Positions 11,978-23,425 of a DNA stretch of 64,000 nt are shown one piece after another. Each line of letters begins with the position of its first letter. Positions within the stretch are counted from its first letter, which is position 1. Both the position numbers and the translations under genes were made by a program. The stretch is from Artemisia argyi (lineage: Eukaryota; Streptophyta; Magnoliopsida; Asterales; Asteraceae): contig CM060681.1 of assembly GCA_030686995.1 (NCBI GenBank), positions 165,042,333 to 165,106,332 on the forward strand, in the 5' to 3' direction. The notes under the pieces are model-generated. The model was not told the origin of the DNA, did not search any database, and was given only the letters and a program-made list of their open reading frames with translations.

Positions 11978-14303
11978 AATCCCCCATACTTAAACTTTGC
12001 TTGCCCTCAAGCAAATCTATAATTATGAAAATAAATCCACATGGTGCACAAGAATGATTAGGAAAATATGCTGCAAGTCTATCAAGTACAAGTACAAGAT
12101 AAGATTCATCGTTTTAAGCTTTAAGGTGAAAATCGAGATGTTTGACAATACCCAATGATTTTCTTGCTTGATTAACATTTCTAAACACCTCACGAAAAAG
12201 AAACAAAGTATAATTCACTCTATCACTCATTTTTTTAGGTAGTGGAGTATATATAAGAGAAATCACACTCATTGCTCAGTCATGATTTGTTTATTACCAT
12301 AGGCTTGTACAAGAAACAAAACTCCACCGGCGAGGCGTAAGCACCAAGTGTAAACATCTAAAGAGGACTATTATTCGGGTTGTAATGTTTTAGGCTTCGG
12401 GTTGTACCAGGCTTATATTCAAACATCTCATACAAAAACACAATAGATTACTGGCGCGAATTCTTGATTACTCAAAAACCGGATGGTCACTACAATATTC
12501 ATGCACTTGATATTCTCACAAAGCCATTACTATATCAAAAGAACAACGAATAAAGTAATTTGGTAAGGGTAGGGATAAGGCATGGGAATATTTATGAAAT
12601 TGGTTTTAAAAGAAAAATAAAGTCAAGTCAAAGTCCCATTGTTGCTAGTCACCGATCAAACCTCAAACCCGTAAATGATTATAGTTACAATCTTCCTCTT
12701 CTTCAAATAACGATACATCGATTCGCCATAACAATATTCTTCATACTTAGCACATTGACTAACAACATATCACATAACTTTCTTTCTTCATCTCCATACA
12801 TAATATAGCACATTGGCTATAATTGTCATCTTATAGTTGTGATGATTTATTCACTTTTTTTTTTCTATTTTTTTTCTATTTTTTTTTCATACATAACATC
12901 TCCCCCACACTCCGTATAAGCATCACCACAAAAAATACAAAACACGAAGTTGCGCACCTTCATCTTTGTTGGAATGGCACACACGAATGACAAAGTGTGG
13001 CTAACTAATAATCATCAAAAACAATCCAACATATCAAGCAACTAGCAACCCACCGTTTAGACTTTGACAAGGGGTAAGGCTAAGGTTAAAAGTGTAAATT
13101 TTTTTTGTATTTTTCTGGATTTAACAAAATGAAAAGGATGGCTCAAAGGGTGTAACTAGGGGTATCTAGCGCTAAAGACGAACGCTAACAAATGGGTTCC
13201 AAATACGAGGATAACTAACCGATGAGGTTAGCAAAAATTATTTTGTAAACGGAAGGCCATTAGGTTTTATACCTAAGGTGCCTCTTTATCACACGAATAC
13301 ACTTATATCACACGAATGCGATCTTACTGCGGTCTGGTAATGATTTACAAGTACAAGTTCTAGAATAAATAAAATCACCGGCACACTCATAGCAAAAGAT
13401 TCAAGCATAAAAAATGTATGCTATATATGAAATAGGCTCAAATCCTCACAATTTAGTGGAAAAGGCTATAATACGTGCTAGCAAATGTTATCGATCCCAG
13501 AATGGATTGCAATATTAATCGGGACACATCTCAAATTTTTCAAAATTACATATTTCACCAGTGGATTGATCCAGTTATTCTAAAAAATTACTCCTAAAAG
13601 CATGAAAACAACTAGATCATAAGGGCAAACAAGTATACAAAAATTATTTTCAAATTGGCCAAAAAATTATAAGTTAAAAATGAGTTTCGTTTTCCTCTAT
13701 TTTACTTTTCCCCACACTTAAGTTAAGCATTGTACTAAATGTGAATAATAAACTTCAAAGCATGTGAAATAGGGAAAAATAAATAAATAGATAGTCCAAG
13801 AGAAACGAAACTTCCTGGGCCAAAGAAATCGCGATCAGACTCCATAGGATAAGGTGCTAAGCATGTGAGATCAATCGATTTCGCTTCCAACAAAACATCA
13901 ACACACTAGGTACAATGTCACCAATAATCCACTCTCCAAGAGCTTATTAAATCTGCAAAAACAACTAAACTACAAAAAACACGTAAAATCCTAAAACTCA
14001 CTTTTGTAGGCATCACGGTTGCATTTAGCATATGCAACAAGCCTTTTAAACCCCTCGGTGGCCCGAGTGGATGAGTGAAGTCTCGTGAGGGTTTCCAGTG
14101 AACATACCCACAAAGTTCAAAATATTTTTTTTTATTTATTTTTTTAAAATGTACTTATTTATTTACAATGTACTAAAATTAAAAATAGCAAAACACGAGT
14201 TTAAGTAGAATAAAATACATGATACTCTTGCAAAAACCATAATACATTTAAAAACAAACAGAAAAGAACACAATACGAAAAATGAAAAATAACTTTTTTT
14301 TTT

Positions 14304-14481
14304 ACCGATTGGTCCATCCGATCGGATGCCAATCCATCCGATCGGTTGAAAATTAACAAAATTTAAAAATTTTAACGAGAGCACCAACCGATCGGTTGGA
14401 CATCCAACCGATTCGGTTGGAATGAAAAATAATTTACCGAAAGCTCCAACCGTTCGGATGGAAATCCATCCGTCCGGATGG
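14304..14481. repeat. Cluster of CCGATCGG-type palindromes
   Basis: Words such as CCATCCGATCGGATG, CCAACCGATCGGTTGG, CCAACCGATTCGGTTGG and CCATCCGTCCGGATGG follow each other. Each is a near-perfect palindrome of 14-17 bases. Related palindromes occur in both LTRs at 11419-11509 and 16423-16512. Confidence 0.85.
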
Positions 14482-15478
14482 TTTGAATTTTTTATTTTCG
14501 AAAACAATTTTTACTAAAAACTTTTTATTGACAAAATAAAAAAGAACACAAGAAGTAACGAACACGAAAATAAACACAAGTAAAACACATAAACACATAT
14601 ATACTAGTAAAACACAAAAACATAAAACGACACAAAAAGCATAAACAAATAAAAGCACAATCACATAAAATGAAAATCACATAGACACAAGTAAACACAA
14701 TTAGTCACGTAACACAAATGAAAACAAGATAATCTAAAACAAGATAGGCTTATTCCAAATTAATACGAAACTAATCTACACAAAAATAACACGAACTAAA
14801 AGAAACACAAAAAAAAAATGCAAGAGATCACATAACTTATAAAACTCAAACTGGTCATTTTGTTGGGTTTTTTTTTTTTTTTTTTTTTTCGAAAATACTT
14901 TCAAGAACACTTAAAACATATACTTGTATGTAATTCCTTGATCAATTATCTGGAGTATTTTTATTAAGTTTGGTGTAAACTTGTTATGATGCACAACTAA
15001 AAATGAGTAGTTATTCAATCAATGATGTATATCATGGTTAACCACTACTAAGAATACAATCACCTAATTGACTCCTTTCGGCCTTATCTAATTAGGATGA
15101 CAATTCAATTAACACATTGTTGTTTTGAAAATCAATTCTTTTCTTATGAAATCCTACGAATCCTTTCGGTCCTTTTTCGTGATGAAATCGTCTCAAATCT
15201 ATTTTAATAAGTAAATAAGATGGGTGTCAAGCATCATATTCCATACTAATTCGTGTACTAATGTTTTGGAATAAAAACAAGTTGAAACTCCTTTCGGACC
15301 TATTTTTCCAAATATTGTTTTTACCAACAAATTAAGCAAGAAAATATGTTATTTCAACAAACTCATAAAATAGATATGTTGTCATGCATCACCTTTTTAC
15401 TGAGAATACTCCATAACCAATTAAATCATACACACAAGTGTATCAACAAACAAACAAACAAAAGAATACAAACACAAG

Positions 15479-15502
15479 TCCCCGGCAACGGCGCGAAAAA
15501 CT
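15479..15502 (-). other. Primer-binding region of the Tat/Athila-like element
   Basis: On the minus strand, directly after the LTR end ACATCA, comes AGTTTTTCGCGCCGTTGCC, followed by GGGGAC. The family consensus as I recall it has TTTGGCGCCGTTGCCGGGG, so this copy differs by at least one base in the GGCGCC core. Confidence 0.75.
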
Positions 15503-16980
15503 TGATGTGCTAATTAGCAACCATGTTTTAAATTTATAGAAACAAGAATTACCGGTTAACTAGGAACACATTCGGGCAAGTATACCCTAGTCAATTGTAG
15601 TATAGGAGTGGTAAATCAAGGTCGTCCCAAGAGACTTGGTTACACTCAAGTGTCGTTTGTTTGTTTAAGCAAGTAACAAGTTGGTGGTTATGATTGTCAC
15701 GGATCAAACCACAAGAAAAATAATAAGATAACAAGCACACAAAAAACATTCATCACAAGAATCACATCAATAACAAACATCTTGAAATATAAAAGTAACA
15801 AAGTTTACCCAAAATATGAATTACAATAGGCATAGGTGAAAGATTTATAGCAACCTTCAAGCCTCCAATCAACTACAACATCTAACCAAACTAGAGAATC
15901 GCGAATCGCTCCAATACTTCTTGGTGATACATCCTCCATGAACGGCAGAGGATTGTGGTCTTTTGGGTGAGATAAAAGTGATGGAAATTCGTCCTTATGG
16001 GTGGAGGATACAATTTCCCCTGGTAAGGTGGTGACAAATCTTCCTTTAGGGTGGAGGCTAGAGATGCACCTGGTGAAAATTCGTCCTTTAGGGTGGAGGC
16101 TTGAAATTCACCATGATAAGTTGGTAACAATTCTACCTTTAAGGTGGAGGCTGGAATTGCACACTTGTTTTGGTGACAATCCTTCCTTTAGGAATGCACA
16201 CTTGTTTTGGTGACAATCCTTCCTTTAGGAATGCACACTTAGAACTAAGCCTAAGCACTCATATTTGTAATAGAAATCAACCTTAGCCTCCAAGCATAAA
16301 ACTTGGGCACTAAGTTGTCATAAAATGCCAGGTTTAGGAGTTATTATGGAGACATGATCGGACTTGGGGCTTAATGACACTTAATTATGCATTAAAAATG
16401 ACTTGGGGAGGTCAGCAAGCATCTAACCGATCGGTTGCATTCCATCCGATCCGGATGGATGAAAAGGTCAGTTCCATCCGAATCGGTTGCGGGCTCCTAC
16501 TGATCGGATGGTTGAGTTTGGCAGAAAATAATAAACATGAAAGTTGTAGATCTTTCTTTTAGCTTTCCGTGGCCATGAACGGGGGGTCAAATGGAGTCCG
16601 TATGCTCAAGTTATGGCCAACATGGTGAAGGTGTGTCGGGAACAACGAGTCTTCCTTTATTTCTTTGTTTAAGCTTCTTTCCTTCATTTCACTTCTCATT
16701 TTCCTTCTTGTGCATTATTCTTGAGTCCTTGGAGTTACAATCTTCATGACTTTATCTTCTCGAATATACTCCAAGAGACTTTCATTTGTCGAGAATTCCT
16801 CCGTACATTCATAAATCTTCGTTTTTGATCATTTTTACGTCTTTTCCTTCATTTTCCTTCCATGAACCTAAAATAGAGAATATACTTCATTAAGTACCAT
16901 AAGTTCATAAAAGTGACCAAAATATATGCATAAAATCCACAATAACGCTCCTAAAAACATGTTAATTTTGAGCGTTATCA
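15503..16980 (-). repeat. 5' LTR of the non-autonomous Tat/Athila-like element
   Basis: It is the partner of 10498-11977, with the same TGATGTGC start and GCGTTATCA end. It is followed at once by the TCATC target duplication at 16981. Differences from the left copy are scattered single bases, for example GAGACTTGGTTACACTC here against GAGTCTTGGTTGCACTC there. Confidence 0.95.
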
Positions 16981-18570
16981 TCATCTACCAAAGATGATGT
17001 ATCATGCCATAATGTATGCTTGAATGGATTCAAAAAGAAGTGAAGACAATAAGCACCTAGAAACAAACATTTCATAAGAAATGAATAAAGAATAATAAGA
17101 ACCTATATGAGGATGAGAATGACATTATGAGATGGGAGAGTGTTGGTTAAACCGATGTGTTTAGAAAGTGTTGGGAATGACGGTTTTGATTAATATATCG
17201 TTTGCACTGACAATGACGTGCATGATATGTGTTGAGTACGAAAGGATGAGATCCTATGATGGTGTTCTAGAAAATGAAGTTGTGAAGTCCTAGTTTTGAG
17301 AAGAATCCTAGACTCCATTTGGATGAGTTTTTGGTTGTGGAAATGAGGAACTTTGTCAAACACATATGTGTTTTTCACTTGATGAGATATTGGGGGTGAA
17401 AAAGGCTTGAATTATTAAAAAGAGAAAATGTCAAAGGCTTGAAGCACTTGTGGTTTTGTGAACCGTCTTTAACTAAAAGGAGTTTACCTATGTGTTGGTA
17501 TTTTAGGGTGTAAGAAACATGAGTAGATGTTCTTTAAGTACAATTTGACAAAATACAAATATGTGAATGAATTTCTCTCCTCCTCAATCGGTGGACATCC
17601 AACATATCGTGTAATGCATCGTATAAAGAATGATGATGAAGTGTTTAGGAGGTTATAGGTTAATGAAAGCAATGAGCTTAGTAATGTTTTTGCGGATGTT
17701 GGTTAGCGTACGAAGAACTTTCTCCTTGAAGTCATGTAGCTCTTCTCTATCAATGCGAGATGATCACATGACGAGGCATGTGGTTTTCTCAAAGGAGGTG
17801 GAAAGGATTAGAGTATTGTTAAGGCTTAATAGTGATGGAAGTGATTTTTGGAAAACGGAAGCAATAATGCGAATTAGAAAGAGGTTGATTGAAAGATATC
17901 CAAACACAAATTTCAAATTACTAAGACTCAATCTTATTAACTATAAAACTATATGCAAGTGTAGGTGTTCCATAAAACATATTACTAATCCACGTAGCAA
18001 TAAAGGGATTACAGTTATGCGAGATGAGCATATAAAAGCTAGAATGGAGTGAGATGGCAAATGATTAGTTCTCAATCCACTAAAACAAATTTGTTTGTGA
18101 CAAAAGATGTCAACAAGATAAAAATTTAATACAAACAACGCATTCGACTACTAGACATAAAGTTACCACATAGCAACAAATAATCATACTAAGCAAGAGC
18201 ATGGCATTATTTAAAACACTTCATTGTGAAATTGTTTTGTTGTTAAGCTTAGACACTTAAGCATATAACAATCTATGTGATTAATTTGTATGATACCAAG
18301 AGTACTTCGACAAATTATAAGTGCACATGAAGTTAACAAATAGTGTGACAAAGTCACGAAAGAAACAAGACGAAAAATTTATGCAACCCATGTTTAAATG
18401 ATAACATTTTGGAGCAAGTATTATATAGATCATCCTAAGCATGGATCTAAAAGATGACAGCAAAAGACACAAGCTTTCAAATATATAAATATCATATAAA
18501 GACATCATGTATCAAAATGACATACCATGAGTATACCAAGTAACACATTAATCATGCAAAACATCATATA

Positions 18571-18722
18571 CATAAAGAATGAAAATATCATATAAATCAT
18601 GTTAATATATAGTAACACGAACCATATAAGCATGCAGGCATTATCAACATGATTTATATGATATTTTCGTGTTACATAAAGAATGAAAATATCATATAAA
18701 TCATGTTAATATATAGTAACAC
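18571..18722. repeat. 48-bp direct repeat with an inverted copy between
   Basis: A 48-base unit from CATAAAGAATG to AGTAACAC occurs at 18571-18618 and again at 18675-18722. Between them, 18646-18668 is the exact reverse complement of 23 bases of the unit (18581-18603). Either flanking copy can pair with the central one, giving two alternative hairpins. Confidence 0.9.
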
Positions 18723-21700
18723 CAAGGTTTGCACATGAGTCAACCAAATAGTTAACATGGTTATGTTGAGATGTCCAATCATTATCAAACAAATAACAAG
18801 TAATAGACACATGTATGTGCAATGCAAGAGATTTTAATATTTGTGTTTAGAATCTACGGTTGAATGATCTAAAAGGTGACATCTTTAATGTTGAGTTTAA
18901 GTACGTGTTATGAGAGTGATTTGATAATCTAAGACCAAGAGATGTGTTTGTGTGTGATAATGGAATATGTTAAGAACGTTCTTAAGAAAGCTCTTTGAAA
19001 CTGGAATCTAAGTGAAGTTACCAACTTCAATAGATCTTGTGTATGCTCTAGAGATAGGTTTGGTTATGATGAATGCTTGAAAGGAAATAGACACATATAG
19101 TGTCTTTCAATAAATAGAATTATTACGTGAAATAAAGTCATCATGCTTATGAAAACAAAAATGACAAGATGATGAAGAAGTTCTAGGTCATAGAAATTGC
19201 AGATGTTTATTTAAGATCATTTACCCGATGAGGTAAAATGAAATCTCTTGTAACACAACAATTCATGTTCAATGAGAGAATGATGAATAGGATATACAAT
19301 ATCCTTTTAACAGGATGAAAACTTAACGCATGATTTCTTAGGCCTAATGTCTTCCAAAACATCATGTTTTCCTAAATGAAGATATGAAACCAAAGTGTTT
19401 GGATTGGATAGTCCTCTCCTAAATATACTTGGTCTCAAGATTATATTTACTAGATGATGACAAGAGGAATTCACTCGAGTTTCTTATGTATCCTCCTCAA
19501 GAGTCATTGTTGCTCAGGGTGTATGAGGTTGGCTTTAAGATTGCACTTTAACATATGTTGTTAAAATGTTGATTTGAAGTTTAATGAAACATATGCAGAA
19601 GTTAAAAGTATTACTAATACTTTGATAACTTGCTAAAGAAGTACTACTTAAACCTAGTGTAATTGAATGTGTGTTTCATGCTCATTTGATGGCGAAGGTT
19701 GTAATCCTATAGGTGGTAAAGTATGGTTGAGTTTGTTCAATGTGCATTTGATTTGGTACAAGTATTAGACGAAGGTCTTTTTGAGCAATGCACTCAACAG
19801 ATTCAAATGATGATAAAGATGGTGGATTGGTTTAGCTAGGTGGTAGGTCTTCTAGTATGTCTAAAGTCTAGTATGTCTAAAGAAGGATGTGGTGATGTAG
19901 AGGTTTGTTGTCCAATGGAAGTACTTAAGTTTCATAGATGTTGAAAGTGAAGAAGGATGAATCCTAATTGGTTGTGATCCATTGGTTTGTACAACTAGCG
20001 AGTGAAGTGCTTGAAGTTTTGCTCATGTTTGTGAAGCTTATGGGCTGAGATATATCACAAGCTGAATGTGATGAGATGATGGTGAAAGAACAAGTGAACT
20101 TAAGTGCTAAATGTTTAAGGATGAAAACCTATTGACATTTGTTTTTGTTCCTATTGATTGGGAGAGTACTATGATGAGTGTTCTAGTCGTGATGAGTGTT
20201 TTAACAAGCATTGTTAAAATACTTGGGTGTTCATTTTTTGGATATGACTTTTAATGACTACGGTAGTAAGTCAAGTTTACTTGAATATTTTGAATGAAAT
20301 ACTTAAGTTGTCAATCCTACTTAGTTGAGATTGTATAGCATAGAAGGATAGAAAACTCGATAATACATCTATAACTTAAGTATAAGTTATGAATCGATGT
20401 AAATCCTTATCGTCTTGAAGGATGACACATTATTTTCATGTTAACCAAGTGAGGTAACATATGTAGATACAAGACAATATCTATAGTCATGAGATAGACT
20501 TGTGATTTAGATATTATATGTAATCTTTGTAAATAATGAGTCCGGATTAGTTAGGGAGTTGTCAAGTTACTAAATAAGTGAGACTAATGGATAAAGGGTG
20601 AGTTAAGGATGGAAGATTGTAGTATCTGTAGGTAATGATCACAAAACATTTGTGTTAAGGGACTCACGGATGTCAAGGAACCAAATAAAGGATTCCTTCC
20701 TTTTTGTAGAAAGGTTCCTTGGGTTGTTTTTAGAGAGTTTTGAAATCATGGTGGGAGCGATGATCCTATTGGTTGAAGTGTACTAAGATAGTCCTAATAT
20801 TAGTGATAAATACTAAGAAGTATGTTGGTAACAAGTACGGATCCTAAGGATTGCTAAAAAAAATAAAAAATAATAAAAAATCAATTATTGTTGTACTACC
20901 GGCGGAACCCTCAGAACACACAGGCGGAACCCAGATTTTGGTTCCGACTAGTCCGTTTGGTTCCGCCAGTTCCGCCAAGTCACAGAAACGAGACAAAACA
21001 ATATTCTCGAGGTCGAGACGTTTTCCAAATTTTCCGAAAATTCTTGGAACATATACTTAAATTTATATTTGATTAGGAAATGCAAGAAATGAATATAGAA
21101 ACATTCTTACCGATAGACTTTGACCGGGGGCTAGTGAATTTCACTTTACTTAGTGAAATATCCATAAACTTGAAAATTTGACAACATCCCAAATGTTGTC
21201 TACCTGCATATCCGTTAGTACAAAACATTGTCCAAAGATAACAAAAGATCATAGAAGTACATATATCCATGAAACACATTGTTTAACTACCAAATTGTTC
21301 AAATTTCAAGTTATGCCAAGCACTCCTTAACAATGGACATTTATCGACTTCCCGAAACCCATTCAAATATCCTAATTATACTTGGAACATATGCACCTAA
21401 TTAGATGTGATAGATTAAAACCAAAAACACATATTCTAACACATGTTAGCATATAGATCAAGTTGAGAATTATGAACTTACCATAAATGAAAATTAAGCC
21501 AAACACGAAAAATTGATAACGTCAAAGTGTTATCGACCAAACATGATACGGTTAGTTTACATGATCAATCAAAGATGAGTTACTATCTTATAGCATGACA
21601 CATTCATTAAACATCATAGTAGAAGCATATATACCAAATACCATTTTACATGACTACTATATGTTTAAAACCATAGTGACTCATTTAGACACTTGATCAT

Positions 21701-22741
21701 ATTTCATGATACTTAATTAGTGTTACTTAATTCTCATTCCTAAGTAAACTATGCAAAATAATCACATAACATATGCAAAGATGAAAATCTAAAACTATAA
21801 GTAATACAAAAGCAATTTATCAACTTGGTGCACAAGATCTAATCAAAAGTCCTATTGTGCATAAACAAAACATCGACAAACAAGCAAATGAATATCATCG
21901 CAAGATTGACACTTATAAATCACAAATAAACAAGTGCAATCACAACATTCAATAAGCACGCAACATATGTGCATACAACTAAAACAAGTAGTCATTTAGC
22001 ATATCATAAAAAGAAAAATACTTTTCGTCACTTTGCGTTTAAATATGACGATGTATGCCAAGCTTGATTAGTTTCCTTTATATATATAGACATCATCAAA
22101 TTCATTAGTTTCAAAATAAATTATATCAATGTTCAAAGGATCCTAACTTAAGTTGCCTAACTCAAAAGTTTGAGTTTCTACGTAAAAAAGAAACTTAATA
22201 TTTTGGACACACTATAGTATTTGGTTTATTCTTTTGACTTTAGATTAGATTTAGGCCATAACATTATTTTAAGAAGAATGTAGACACAATTCCCTTTAAA
22301 TTGATAGGTGGCGCGACTCCTACGAACTTACGGTTAATTAGTTATGAATTTTTGAAATTAGATAAAAACTGTGTACTGAACTGAATATTTTCAAGGAACC
22401 TTTTAGAGGGTTCCGCTGATTGAGGAGAAGGGTTCCGCGACATCTGATGACAGATTCACTAAAACTCATATTTTGACATAAAGAAAATGTGTAGGACTTA
22501 CTAGATTTGATGGTAAAAATATAAAACACATATTCAACAACATTTCTACAAATGTGCTTATCTTAACATTTTATTTTTCAAGGAAACCTTCAAGCTTGTA
22601 TACAAAGTAATATTTAGCCACAAAATTTATAAGTATACTTAGCGAAACATTTTTCATATTATATTATTCTTCAATGATAATTTGATACATGGATCGTGCT
22701 CCATTTTAAAAACTATTTGTTTTGAAAATAAGAGCTATGAA

Positions 22742-22753
22742 GCTCTGATGCCA
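22742..22753 (-). other. Primer-binding site of copia-like element C1
   Basis: Minus-strand TGGCATCAGAGC differs by one base from the initiator tRNA-Met complement TGGTATCAGAGC. It lies two bases from the LTR end that begins at 22756 on the plus strand. Confidence 0.8.
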
Positions 22754-22755
22754 AT

Positions 22756-22846
22756 TGTGAAAACGTAGAGAGGGGGGGGGGGTGGATACGTTACCGTTTA
22801 AAACTCTTTAAACTTGTTGTATCAAATAACCATTCTTAGCTTGTTC
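22756..22846 (-). repeat. C1 5' LTR, first fragment (split by C2)
   Basis: On the plus strand it begins TGTGAAAACGTAGAGAGG with a G run, a start shared with the LTR at 58808 (TGTGGAAAACTAGAAGG). After 91 bp it is interrupted by element C2. The sequence resumes at 43833, and the interruption carries an exact TGTTC duplication (22842-22846 and 43828-43832). Confidence 0.85.
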
Positions 22847-23178
22847 TGTTAGGTCATGATTTTAATAACATAATCACTAAGAGATCTTAGAGAGAGAAAG
22901 AGAGTAGAGAGAGAGAGAGTGGAAGGAACTCTTAAGAATGGAATGAAAGAAAATGAAATTACCAAGAGAACCAACCCCTCTCAAAGGAGAGGTTACATAG
23001 TATTTATAGGTGAGGACTAGGGCAACACTCCCTTCCTCCCTATCTTGAAAATAGAAATGGGCTTAAGGCCCATGGGCTTGCTACATAAGCCTTAAGTTAT
23101 AATAAACATACAAGCCTTAGCAACCTATTACAAGTAAATGACCGAGACTTGATAAGTAGTAAAACTACGTTCCCAACA
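22847..23178 (-). repeat. C2 3' LTR
   Basis: It runs TGTTAGGTCATG to CGTTCCCAACA on the plus strand. It differs from the 43498-43827 copy only by one extra GA unit in the GAGA tract near 22905-22920 and by GGGCAAC against GGGAAAC near 23022. A GA microsatellite and a minus-strand TATAAATA at 23001-23008 lie inside. Confidence 0.96.
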
Positions 23179-23425
23179 ATCTCCCCCTAAGGGTCGGTCA
23201 TCAAGGTTGCTTGACGTCTTCGTCTTAATCTTTGACTTTCAATGCTTTAGACGTCTTCTAAATCATTCATCGTTCTTTGTTCTTAGTTGATGTAGTTGTG
23301 ATCATCTTATTACAAAATGTAATGACCAAGACTTGAATAAATATAAAAGTACGTTCCCAACAATCTCCCCCTAAGGGTCGGTCATCACGGTTGCTTGACG
23401 TCTTCTTCTTTGTCTTTGACTTTTG
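23126..23425. repeat. Tandem duplication of the C2 LTR end plus polypurine tract
   Basis: Sequence from TATTACAA through CGTTCCCAACA, ATCTCCCCCTAAGGGTCGG and GACGTCTTC occurs at 23126-23245 and again, diverged, at 23308-23425, an offset of 182. The second copy lies inside the element, so there are two LTR-end/polypurine junctions. Flanking words such as GTGATCATCTTAT also recur (23297 and 23497). Confidence 0.85.

Larger units (their letters stand above)
11978..15502 (-). other. Internal region of the non-autonomous element, no coding capacity
   Basis: The region is AT-rich with long T and A runs (12858-12890, 14868-14890). No ORF shows retroelement domains; the 114-codon ORF at 14163-14507 is low-complexity. 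A palindrome-rich block lies at 14304-14481. The minus-strand polypurine tract is at 11978-11988, and the primer-side sequence is at 15479-15502. Confidence 0.75.
10498..16980 (-). mobile_element. Non-autonomous Tat/Athila-like LTR element (LARD type), complete with TCATC target duplication
   Basis: Two 1.48-kb LTRs flank a 3.5-kb internal region without coding capacity. The target site TCATC is duplicated exactly at 10493-10497 and 16981-16985. Orientation is minus. The primer site abuts the right LTR, and the polypurine tract (read on the minus strand as TATGGGGGATT) abuts the left LTR at 11978-11988. The primer-side words GCGCCGTTGCCGGGGAC are typical of the Tat/Athila branch of Ty3/gypsy. 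With no gag or pol it would need proteins from a related autonomous element. Its LTRs are very similar by eye (a few dozen differences at most), so insertion was fairly recent, but earlier than that of C2 or the Tat element. Confidence 0.9.
16981..22755 (-). other. Eroded, noncoding internal region of copia-like element C1
   Basis: About 5.8 kb lies between the Tat/Athila-like insertion and the C1 primer site at 22742-22753. The longest ORF (17630-18052, plus strand, 140 codons) shows no family features and no supporting context. No gag or pol motif is visible on the minus strand, where the primer site predicts coding should be. Sub-features are a direct and inverted repeat at 18571-18722, a block at 20890-21190 related to 9840-10150, and GGGTTCCGC words at 22408-22439. 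It is either an old degenerate element or a large noncoding derivative. Confidence 0.5.

Noticed and set aside
17630..18052. 140-codon plus-strand ORF
   Set aside because: No recognisable motif, odd composition, opposite to the direction of the surrounding element, and no splice or promoter context.
22765..22785. G run as a possible G-quadruplex regulatory element
   Set aside because: It is a single homopolymer in a split, old LTR and may vary by sequencing error; nothing else supports a function.
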